64,000 nt of DNA from Sabellastarte sp. h YS-2021 (Eukaryota > Annelida > Polychaeta > Sabellida > Sabellidae), in contig OZ024930.1 in the NCBI GenBank assembly GCA_964017235.1, positions 151,094,221 through 151,158,220 on the forward strand. Reading direction: 5' to 3'. The notes beneath the pieces were generated by a model. That model was not told where the DNA came from. It saw only the letters and a program-made list of their open reading frames with translations, and did not search any database. Positions 1-6,750 of the stretch are shown in pieces. Position numbers and translations under genes: made by a program. Positions within the stretch are counted from its first letter, which is position 1. Each line of letters opens with the position of its first letter.

Positions 1-79
1 ACACTACAATCCACTCGCCAGGTGGCCTAGTTCCTGCCTCACTCGCCAGAGGGACGTGACGTCATAGCATCTTTTTCGT
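1..79 (+). repeat. Element A left inverted terminal repeat (inner part)
   Basis: Positions 1-79 are the reverse complement of the inner part of 6118-6334. The repeat ends at CATCTTTTTCGT, after which left and right sides diverge. The outer tip is cut off by the window edge. Confidence 0.9.
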
Positions 80-87
80 TTGGCGCG
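57..87 (+). promoter_or_regulatory. Conserved CRE-like and E2F-like promoter module of the left ITR
   Basis: TGACGTCA (57-64) is a perfect CRE/ATF palindrome. TTTGGCGC (79-86) matches the E2F consensus TTTSSCGC. An AT-rich TATTTAAAG follows, and the ORF1 start at 193 is about 100 bases on. The same two sites with the same spacing occur upstream of ORF1 in elements B, C, F and G, which otherwise differ in sequence. Presence is seen; promoter function is inferred. Confidence 0.55.
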
Positions 88-192
88 ATATTTAAAGTTG
101 TGGATTTTTATCTGATAACTTTTTAGTTTTATATTTGTGTTATATCTGTTTAATTTGTGTCGGAATTGTTGCCATTAGTTGACTTTTCTATC

Positions 193-2400
193 ATGGCATC
201 TCCAGGACAGAAAAAGGGTGCGTGTGGCCATATTATGGCTTCATTTGACAAACATAGTAGGTGTGCGCGTTGTTGCGAGAAAGGACAGGGTGATGACCCT
301 TGTGTTCAAAATCGCAGTGTGACTTTTGCAGTGTCCTTACCCCGGAGCAAGTGCTCAAGTTAAGTACTCCTACCTATAAACTCAGAAAGGAAAAGGCTAA
401 AGCAAAGGAAGTGTTAGTCGATCCGTCTTCTGTGGTAGTACTTGATACCCAGCCTGAACAAGAACCTGCTGTTTCTGTTTCTTCTGCTCCGGATTTGTCC
501 CTTCCTGTGCCTCAGTTTAAGAAAGATCTTCAAGAACTGGACGAAAAGTGGGCCACTCGTATGGCCAGGCTTGAGGCACTTATTACCTTAGGACATCGCT
601 CCTCACCTTCTGTGGGGGCCACGGTGGCAGAGTGGTAACACTCTCGCCTCCCACCTCTGCGGCCGGGGTTCGATCCCCGTCATGGCTGTAAGTGGGAAAG
701 CTGGTAGTTGCTTGCCGTTGGTCGGCAGTTTACAGTACAGAACCCTAACGAACTGTATGTACTGGTTTCCTCTGCCCTTCTAACTACCCGTCGTGATATG
801 ACCTGTACAGTGTTGAAAGCGACGTAAAACCCCAAATAAACAATAAACAATAAACTCACCTTCTGTGCAACAAAATCCAACATTTTCTCCGGTCAAAGTA
901 CCGGTCTCTCATGCTGCTCCAGCAGGTGCTCTTTCCCAGACACCCTTTTTTGTCCCTACTTCGGCTTCTTCCGGCCCAGCCGGCCCGGCTGTTGGCCCGG
1001 ATGAGCCTAGAGATCAGGATTTTTCCTTTGCTGACAGACAATCTCCACTTCAAAACCTCTACCCGGAAGCAGAACCTATGTTTAAACACCCTGCTCCGGT
1101 GGCTACTGTTTCGTCAGCTGCTATGTCTGCTTCCTCTCAATCTGCATTTCAACAACCTTCTTCCGGCTCCGGGCCGGTCACCTTCCGCGATGTCAATCCT
1201 CAGGAAACATTTGAAGAGGGCGAGTTATCTGACGCAGAGGAATCCCCAGACTTGGAAACCTCAGACCCGGACCGGGTCCTCAGTGAAGATCAAAATTACC
1301 GCGAGACTGTGAGAGGCGTCCGCGCGTTCATGGGATGGACACACATTCCTGACCTGGAGTTTTCTCCTCAATCCCGCACTGATAATCCTTGGGCAGGTCA
1401 CCGTTCTCAGCCTGTGGGCAAGATTTCTGTGGATCTTCCACCGGAAGATTGGTTGTGCCGAAAACTAGAAACTCTAAACCTTGTACTGATAGAAGGATAT
1501 CCTTCAAAATCTAGTGATCCAGGTGGCCTGCATGTGGACCAATTCCTCAGACCCCCCAAATCCCAGAGCAGATGGTATGGGATACACCCGGCGGAGCCTA
1601 CAGATCCAACTAGGCCGGGTAAATCGGTGAATTCTTGGCCAAATGATGCGGCGAAGATCAATAGTTCATTCCCCAGGATTTCAACCATATCTTCTGCATC
1701 TCCTCAGCCTCCATCCCGCCCACTATCACAAGACACTATGCGTAAGTGGGAGAAAGCAGCAAAAGAGTCTTCATATATTTGCAACCAGTCAGCGGGGTTT
1801 AATCGCTGTATTACCAAAATACAGGATGCCTTCCAAGAACAATTGCATATTTTACAAAGTGAACTTAAGAAAGGCAAGTCCTCTGTCAAAGCTCAAGGTG
1901 CATTGGATGAACTTTTATATTTATCCTCATTTAACCAGAATGTCAGTTTCGCCATGGGTAAATCTCTACAACATTTGGCAGACTTTACATTTGTGCAGAT
2001 GGCGAATTTGACCCTACTCCATAGGGATTCATACTTGGAAGCTGTGAAACCGGGGATTAAACCGGATACTTTCAATTCCTTGAGAAATTGCCCCCTGAAT
2101 GGATATGGGTTATTTCCAGATGCTGCTATTAGAAAAGCTGAGGATGAAATAAACCAATTAGAAGCTTCCCGACGTACTTCCCAGCCCGACCCGGGCCGCG
2201 GGGGGTTCGCCGGTAGAGGCAGGAAACAGAGATACCAACCCTACAGTACTGGTTGGAAACCTCAAGACACTGCTAAAACAACTTCTCAAGCCGGAAAGGA
2301 ACTACCAGCTTGGAAAGCGTTTGGTTCCCGCAATAGAGGCCGGGGTGGTCAGCCCGGACGTGGTACCAAAATGGCTCATGAGAAGACACAGTATAAATGA
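193..2400 (+). pseudogene. Element A ORF1 (gag-like), broken
   Basis: This is the DIRS gag-like protein, presumed to package the element RNA. The ATG at 193 is followed by MASPGQKKG, shared by all copies. The upstream GTG at 157 is in frame but not needed. The N-terminal Cys/His motif (CGH ... HSRCARC) is intact, but a missing T near 315 (AAAATCGCAG here, AAAATCTGCAG in element C) shifts the frame and stops it at 361. The SINE at 615-854 splits what follows. The frame is open again from 865 and ends in an RG-rich basic tail and a UGA at 2398-2400. This copy cannot give full-length ORF1 without repair. Confidence 0.9.
615..854 (+). mobile_element. tRNA-derived SINE inserted in element A ORF1
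   Basis: A 240-base insertion is flanked by a perfect 13-base target duplication, CTCACCTTCTGTG (602-614 and 855-867), and is absent from the sister copy C. The head carries a pol III A box (GGTGGCAGAGTGGT, 623-636) and B box (GGTTCGATCCC, 667-677). The stretch ACTCTCGCCTCCCAC between them resembles the anticodon arm of tRNA-Gly(GCC). The body ends in GCGACGTAAAACCCC plus (AATAAAC)n, a tail style common in molluscan SINEs. The tail shows plus-strand insertion. This is a retroposed copy, not a tRNA gene. Confidence 0.9.
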
Positions 2401-2406
2401 CAATTA
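2391..2406 (+). other. ORF1 stop in readthrough context UGA-CAAUUA (element A)
   Basis: The ORF1 stop TGA (2398-2400) is followed by CAATTA, which fits the type I readthrough consensus CARYYA known from tobamovirus-type stops. It overlaps ATG at 2397. Five bases present in element C (TCAAG) are missing a little downstream in A. The readthrough frame in A therefore meets a second stop after about 16 codons, and the RT frame here becomes the frame of the ATG at 2397. A is thus a mutated version of the arrangement intact in C. Confidence 0.7.
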
Positions 2407-4706
2407 CTGCAAGTCCGGTGCCGGTGGCCCGGCCAGTCAGTTCTGTGAAAAGTGTCGTAACAAGAAACTCTTTTGTATCTGTTCCAACAAATGTTTCTTA
2501 TCATGTTGTATGTTGTGTACCTACTGTAACAAGGTGGCAGTCACAAAAGAAAGACGTAAGGCCAAAATCAAAGATCAAAAGTCAAATAAAGTGTGTGAAA
2601 AGTGCTTCTTTTGTCGGTCACTTTGTTTCTGCTCCAAATGTTCCAAATGTCCCCAATGTTGCAAGTGTCCAACCAGTGGGGGGACGTCTTCAGAGTTTTT
2701 GGGAAATATGGGCTCACAAGGGTGCAAACCCAAAAGTAGTGTCCATATTAAAGGAAGGTTATGTTCTTCCCTTCAAAGTAAGACCTCCCTTAGTAAGGGT
2801 TCCCCTGATAGTAAGTGGCTATGCAAACCCCATCAGAGACTCCCACTTGCAAGCAGCTGTACAAGCTCTGATCGAGAAAAAGGCAGTAGAGAGGGTCAGG
2901 GTTCAAACCTCACTAGCCTTTTTCAACAGACTGTTCATTGTCCCAAAGCCGAACCACAAGTGGCGGCCAATCTTGGATCTCAGTACTCTAAATCAGTTTT
3001 TATGCGTAAAAACATTCAAAATGGAGACTCCAGAGACAATCCGGACCTCTCTACAACAAGAGGAGTGGGTGACATCGCTAGACTTCAGCGACGCCTACTT
3101 CCACATTCCAATTCACTACACATCCCGAAAATTCCTCAGGTTCCACTTTCAGAACCAGTCGTACCAGTTTCGGGCACTTCCCTTTGGCCTGTCAACAGCT
3201 CCCATGGAGTTCACTGGTGTGGTCAAAGAGGTCAAGTTAATGGCTCAGTCACAGGGTATAAGAATCCACCAGTACCTAGACGACTGGTTGATTCGAGCCC
3301 CTACCAAAGAATCTTGCCACCAGGGAACCCAGTCCCTCCTAGCCCTTTGCCAGGAGTTGGGCTGGATGGTAAACATGCAAAAGTCAGAACTGGAACCCCA
3401 ACAAGTCTTCGACTTCGTAGGCTACCAGTACGACCTACTCAACGGAGTAGTCAGGCCTACTCAAAACCGTTGGGAAGCCCTTCAACAAAAAATAACAGTG
3501 CTTTTACAGAACAGATCTTGCCGAGTGAGAACTTTCATGTCTCTTATAGGTCTTCTCACTGCGACAGAAAAACAGGTGACCCTAGGCAGACTGCACATGA
3601 GACATATTCAGTGGCACCTCAAGAAACACTGGAGAGTCCCAGAATCTCTGGAAAAGGAGATCCCAATTCCGAGGTCTCTCCATCAGTACCTGCAGTGGTG
3701 GACCCAAGAGGAAAATGTCCTAAAGGGTCAGCCCTTACACCCCCTGCGACACGCAGTTCAAATCTTTACAGACGCCTCAAAAGAAGGCTGGGGTGCTCAC
3801 TTAGGCGACTTCACAGCAAGCGGTACTTGGTCAGTGCCCGAAAGCAAGTTGCACATAAACTTCTTAGAACTAAAAGCCGTGTTGTTAGCACTAAAAAGAT
3901 TCCAACATTTAGTGCAAGGAAAGGTCGTCCTGATTGCCACAGACAACACTACGGTTGTAGCATACATCAACAAGGAAGGAGGTATGAGGTCAGGCTCACT
4001 CTGTGCCCTTCTTTGGCGGCTCCTATGTTGGTGCAGCCTCAATCAAATAGTACTGAAGGCCAGACACATTCCAGGCCGTCTGAATGTAATTGCAGACAAA
4101 TTGTCTCGCCAAAGGCAGGTCATTCAGACGGAATGGTCCCTCCATCAAGAGACCTTCGACCTTCTTTGTCAAACCTGGCATTATCCCCGAGTGGACATGT
4201 TTGCAACAAGGTACAACTGCAAGCTAGTTCAATTTGTGTCCCCAATTCCAGACCCAAAGGCCTGGTCAGTGGATGCTCTGACATTGTCCTGGGAGGACCT
4301 GGACATGTACCTCTTCCCCCCAGTGTCTCTGATGGGGAAGGTGGTCAGCAAGCTGTCAGATCACTGGTATCGCAGAGCAATCCTGATTGCCCCGGGATGG
4401 CCCAACATGCCTTGGTTTTGGGACCTAGTGGAGCTATCTGCGAGGGTTCCTCTTTGTCTTGCACACCACCCAGATCTAGTGACCCAACCTTTCAACAAGG
4501 CACGTCACAGGGATCTGACAAACCTAAATCTCCATGCCTGGCTCCTAGAGCCCAGACAATCAAGGAGCAGGGGTTCTCTAGCCCAGTGGCGTCAAGAATT
4601 GAGGCGCCTCAAAGACGTTCAACCAGAACAGTCTACGAAGCGAAGTGGGCCGTTTTTGTCAGATGGTGCGAAACAAGTCAGGTGGACTTCAGGAACCCAT
4701 CTATAA
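2397..4706 (+). CDS. Element A reverse transcriptase / RNase H / methyltransferase-like ORF
   Basis: Open for 769 codons. The first ~90 residues are V/S-rich and overlap the cysteine clusters of the other frame. RT motifs follow: WRPILDLSTLN (~188), LDFSDAYFHIPI (motif A Asp), LPFGLSTAP (motif B), and YLDDW (motif C, ~291). RNase H shows FTDAS (~458), LELKAV, ATDNTT (~514) and HIPGRLNVIADKLS. The C-terminal VDMFATRYN ... IAPGWPNMPWFWDLV segment (~598-680) is the Dam-like methyltransferase region usual after RNase H in DIRS elements. It reads through the last part of the overlapping YR ORF's N-terminal region and stops within the YR domain start. The ATG at 2397 is in frame only because of the local 5-base deletion. 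Confidence 0.93.
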   Translation: MTITASPVPVARPVSSVKSVVTRNSFVSVPTNVSYHVVCCVPTVTRWQSQKKDVRPKSKIKSQIKCVKSASFVGHFVSAPNVPNVPNVASVQPVGGRLQSFWEIWAHKGANPKVVSILKEGYVLPFKVRPPLVRVPLIVSGYANPIRDSHLQAAVQALIEKKAVERVRVQTSLAFFNRLFIVPKPNHKWRPILDLSTLNQFLCVKTFKMETPETIRTSLQQEEWVTSLDFSDAYFHIPIHYTSRKFLRFHFQNQSYQFRALPFGLSTAPMEFTGVVKEVKLMAQSQGIRIHQYLDDWLIRAPTKESCHQGTQSLLALCQELGWMVNMQKSELEPQQVFDFVGYQYDLLNGVVRPTQNRWEALQQKITVLLQNRSCRVRTFMSLIGLLTATEKQVTLGRLHMRHIQWHLKKHWRVPESLEKEIPIPRSLHQYLQWWTQEENVLKGQPLHPLRHAVQIFTDASKEGWGAHLGDFTASGTWSVPESKLHINFLELKAVLLALKRFQHLVQGKVVLIATDNTTVVAYINKEGGMRSGSLCALLWRLLCWCSLNQIVLKARHIPGRLNVIADKLSRQRQVIQTEWSLHQETFDLLCQTWHYPRVDMFATRYNCKLVQFVSPIPDPKAWSVDALTLSWEDLDMYLFPPVSLMGKVVSKLSDHWYRRAILIAPGWPNMPWFWDLVELSARVPLCLAHHPDLVTQPFNKARHRDLTNLNLHAWLLEPRQSRSRGSLAQWRQELRRLKDVQPEQSTKRSGPFLSDGAKQVRWTSGTHL

Positions 4707-5608
4707 AACAAATAGCAGATTTCCTCCTGCACCTTTTCCAGGAGAAAAATCTCCAGCCCAGCACTATTGAAGGTTACAGGTCAGCCATTGCAGACAAACT
4801 GGGAAATACCTCGATTAATGTCGGCAAGGATGACAATTTGACTAGACTGTTAGACAGTTTTCACAGGGATAGACCCAAAGGATGCAGGGGGGTTCCTGGT
4901 TGGAACCTCTCCCTAGTTTTACACCAGCTTACAAAAGCACCTTTTGAACCCCTCAGAAAGGCTTCTCTGAAACACCTTACTTTCAAAACTGTTTTTCTCC
5001 TAGCCCTGGCTTCAGGAAAACGCAGAAGTGAGATACACGCTTGGTTAAACAAAAATATCAGACACCAAGCTGATTGGTCCAAAGTTTCCCTCTACCCATC
5101 ACCAAGTTTCTTGGCGAAAAATCACTTGGCAAAAGAGGGACCAGAGTGTGTGGCCCCTGTGGTCATCCCGGCCTTAGCCCCCACTCTGGATAAGTCTTTA
5201 AAGGAAGACAGATCCCTTTGCCCCGTTCGGGCTCTTCGCTACTACCTGGACAAAACACAGGACCTAAGAACGGGAAAGGAGTTAGTTTTTGTTTCTTTCA
5301 AACAAGGTTTTGACAGGGACATCTCTCCTGCCACTATCTCGTCCTGGATCAAACAAACAGTAGTGTTGTGTTATGATCTCTCTGACCAAGAGTCCTTGAC
5401 CTTACATCAGGTCAAGGCCCATGATGTTAGGGCCTTTGCGGCCTCCAAAGCTTTTCAAGGTGGCATATCTCTGGACCAGATTCTAGCAGCATGCCACTGG
5501 AAGTCCCACAACACCTTTACACAGTTTTACCTTAAGGATGTTGCCTGGGCAGATAAGGAGCTTTTTCACTTGGGTCCTGTGGTGGCGGCCCAGCAGATCC
5601 ACCACTAG
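2399..5608 (+). CDS. Element A Cys-rich / tyrosine recombinase ORF3
   Basis: The tyrosine recombinase integrates the circular DNA intermediate. The recombinase domain occupies about 4605-5608, with conserved GKRRSE (catalytic Arg region, ~5015), HDVR (the HxxR box; His 5420-5422, Arg 5429-5431), then CHW and QFY (nucleophile Tyr 5528-5530). The same frame is open upstream through the entire RT/RNase H region. It begins with two cysteine clusters (CEKC ... CCMLCTYC, then CEKCFFC ... CPQCC). In element C this frame is ORF1's own frame past its UGA; in A the link is shifted by 5 bases. The protein probably ends at AAQQIHH. Confidence 0.9.
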   Translation, partial: DNYCKSGAGGPASQFCEKCRNKKLFCICSNKCFLSCCMLCTYCNKVAVTKERRKAKIKDQKSNKVCEKCFFCRSLCFCSKCSKCPQCCKCPTSGGTSSEFLGNMGSQGCKPKSSVHIKGRLCSSLQSKTSLSKGSPDSKWLCKPHQRLPLASSCTSSDREKGSREGQGSNLTSLFQQTVHCPKAEPQVAANLGSQYSKSVFMRKNIQNGDSRDNPDLSTTRGVGDIARLQRRLLPHSNSLHIPKIPQVPLSEPVVPVSGTSLWPVNSSHGVHWCGQRGQVNGSVTGYKNPPVPRRLVDSSPYQRILPPGNPVPPSPLPGVGLDGKHAKVRTGTPTSLRLRRLPVRPTQRSSQAYSKPLGSPSTKNNSAFTEQILPSENFHVSYRSSHCDRKTGDPRQTAHETYSVAPQETLESPRISGKGDPNSEVSPSVPAVVDPRGKCPKGSALTPPATRSSNLYRRLKRRLGCSLRRLHSKRYLVSARKQVAHKLLRTKSRVVSTKKIPTFSARKGRPDCHRQHYGCSIHQQGRRYEVRLTLCPSLAAPMLVQPQSNSTEGQTHSRPSECNCRQIVSPKAGHSDGMVPPSRDLRPSLSNLALSPSGHVCNKVQLQASSICVPNSRPKGLVSGCSDIVLGGPGHVPLPPSVSDGEGGQQAVRSLVSQSNPDCPGMAQHALVLGPSGAICEGSSLSCTPPRSSDPTFQQGTSQGSDKPKSPCLAPRAQTIKEQGFSSPVASRIEAPQRRSTRTVYEAKWAVFVRWCETSQVDFRNPSIKQIADFLLHLFQEKNLQPSTIEGYRSAIADKLGNTSINVGKDDNLTRLLDSFHRDRPKGCRGVPGWNLSLVLHQLTKAPFEPLRKASLKHLTFKTVFLLALASGKRRSEIHAWLNKNIRHQADWSKVSLYPSPSFLAKNHLAKEGPECVAPVVIPALAPTLDKSLKEDRSLCPVRALRYYLDKTQDLRTGKELVFVSFKQGFDRDISPATISSWIKQTVVLCYDLSDQESLTLHQVKAHDVRAFAASKAFQGGISLDQILAACHWKSHNTFTQFYLKDVAWADKELFHLGPVVAAQQIHH

Positions 5609-5814
5609 TCCCCTAAGCTTCTTGGTATATAATTATATATAGTGTACATACTAGTTAGTTTTAGGTGCAGGCTCACTTTTAGCCTATGCCTTGGCTTCTC
5701 AAAGTTTTTTACTTCAGAGTAATTCTCTGGGTATAGGACTTTCCCTACTCTTCCAGGTTAACCGTGGGAATCATGGACTTGAACTCTTGCTCTCTTCCTC
5801 CCCTCAGAGCAGTC

Positions 5815-5838
5815 AAAAAGGGGGGGGGGGGGGGGGGG
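5815..5838 (+). other. Polypurine tract (A5 G19) of element A
   Basis: Five A followed by 19 G between the YR stop and the ICR. The same A-run/G-run sits at the matching place in elements B, C, E, H, J and X with variable G length. It looks like the plus-strand primer tract of LTR retroelements; that role in DIRS elements is speculative. Confidence 0.6.
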
Positions 5839-5966
5839 TGCAGGTAGGTCTAGATATCCTTGAGACTAACATGTCTCCTCAAAGGACTAGAACCTCACAC
5901 CTAAGTATAATAAGAGTTCTTTCCAATCCTCAAAAGGCTGCACTCCTTCCGCTGGGTAGTTATTCT

Positions 5967-6064
5967 AGCTATCGTCTGGTAGGTAAGATGTATTAACGCA
6001 ATGAAATTGCAAATTTTAATTAGTAAATTAAATTTTTATTAGTTAATACCTTACCTACCAGACG
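5967..6064 (+). repeat. Element A internal complementary region (ICR)
   Basis: The first half (to 6002) is the reverse complement of the family's left tip (as seen in C: ATTGCGTTAATACATC...). GAA is at 6003-6005. The second half (6006-6064) is the reverse complement of the right tip (ATTGCAAATTTTAATTAG...). This is the diagnostic DIRS arrangement: a template that reads across the joined ends of the circular intermediate. Confidence 0.93.
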
Positions 6065-6117
6065 GGAAATTCCCACCCGGCCTTCCCCGCTTCCAGCCTC
6101 ATCATTCAATCTTAGGG

Positions 6118-6334
6118 ACGAAAAAGATGCTATGACGTCACGTCCCTCTGGCGAGTGAGGCAGGAACTAGGCCACCTGGCGAGTGGATTGTAGTGTGCCG
6201 GTCCTGCCGGGGGTGAAACCCGGGACGTCTTTTTCTTTCGTTTGGCGGGACCGGCTGGCGCCGGGCTATAGCTATCGTCTGGTAGGTAAGGTATTAACTA
6301 ATAAAAATTTAATTTACTAATTAAAATTTGCAAT
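6118..6334 (+). repeat. Element A right inverted terminal repeat
   Basis: Inverted copy of the left ITR, from ACGAAAAAGATGC to the tip ...TTTGCAAT. The tip has an AT-rich extension of about 30 bases that the left tip lacks, as in classical DIRS-1. It contains TGACGTCA and the inverted CGTTTGGCGGG module. Confidence 0.92.
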
Positions 6335-6337
6335 TTT

Positions 6338-6372
6338 ATTGCGTTAATACATCCTATCCAATGGACAATTGC
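6338..6372 (-). repeat. Element B ICR, left-tip half only
   Basis: On the plus strand this reads ATTGCGTTAATACATCC...ACAATTGC, identical to the corresponding half of the ICRs at 28607, 38346 and 60026. In those copies the other half (...TTAAATTTGCAAT) precedes TTT. Here it is replaced by the right tip of element A. Confidence 0.9.
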
Positions 6373-6529
6373 TGAATAACTACCGCTTGGTAGGCGGGTA
6401 AGCAGCTAGGGACTTATGTGAACTCATAACAACAAATTTAAGCAGGCCCATTTGACCTAGGGTCAGAGAACCCTGAAAGGTCAGGGTCGGCCACTAACTC
6501 ACCGGTTAACCGGGAGCCTACCGACGTTG

Positions 6530-6550
6530 CCCCCCCCCCCTTTTTCTTTC
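6530..6550 (-). other. Polypurine tract of element B
   Basis: Read on the minus strand this is GAAAGAAAAA followed by 11 G. It lies about 200 bases beyond the YR stop and 160 bases before the ICR, the same relative place as in A, C, H and J. Confidence 0.6.
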
Positions 6551-6750
6551 ATTCCAGAGATGGTCTGAGAAGGGAAAGATAGAGAGAGAGAGGGGCTGAG
6601 TTCAGTCCCAGAAGAAATAAACTTCCCAAAGGAAGCAAGTCACAGTTTTTGTTTTTTTTTTGAAAATATATGTACACTCAACATATTTACATTATGTACA
6701 TATCTAACATATTTACAATATGTATATATTTACATATATACAACATCCCC

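Larger units (their letters stand above)
1..6334 (+). mobile_element. DIRS-like YR retrotransposon, element A
   Basis: DIRS-type element in the order left ITR, ORF1, RT/RNase H, overlapping tyrosine recombinase, polypurine tract, ICR, right ITR. The outermost ~130 bases of the left ITR lie before the window; element C shows what is missing. A is nearly identical to C but damaged: ORF1 has a 1-base deletion near position 315 and a SINE at 615-854, and 5 bases are missing just after the ORF1 stop. Its right tip abuts, through TTT (6335-6337), the exposed half of the ICR of element B, so A appears to be integrated into B's ICR. Confidence 0.93.

Noticed and set aside
615..690. A functional tRNA-Gly gene
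   Set aside because: A and B boxes are present, but the sequence lacks a foldable acceptor stem, continues into a SINE body and tail, and has a target duplication.
2397..2460. ATGA overlap of ORF1 stop with an ATG, as termination-reinitiation signal for RT
   Set aside because: Only in the mutated copy A is this ATG in the RT frame. In B, C, G and H it opens a frame of 12-22 codons, so reinitiation cannot give RT.
1..6334. LTR (Ty3/gypsy) retrotransposon interpretation from RT and the polypurine tract
   Set aside because: There are no direct LTRs, no aspartic protease and no DDE integrase; inverted repeats, ICR and a tyrosine recombinase are diagnostic of DIRS.
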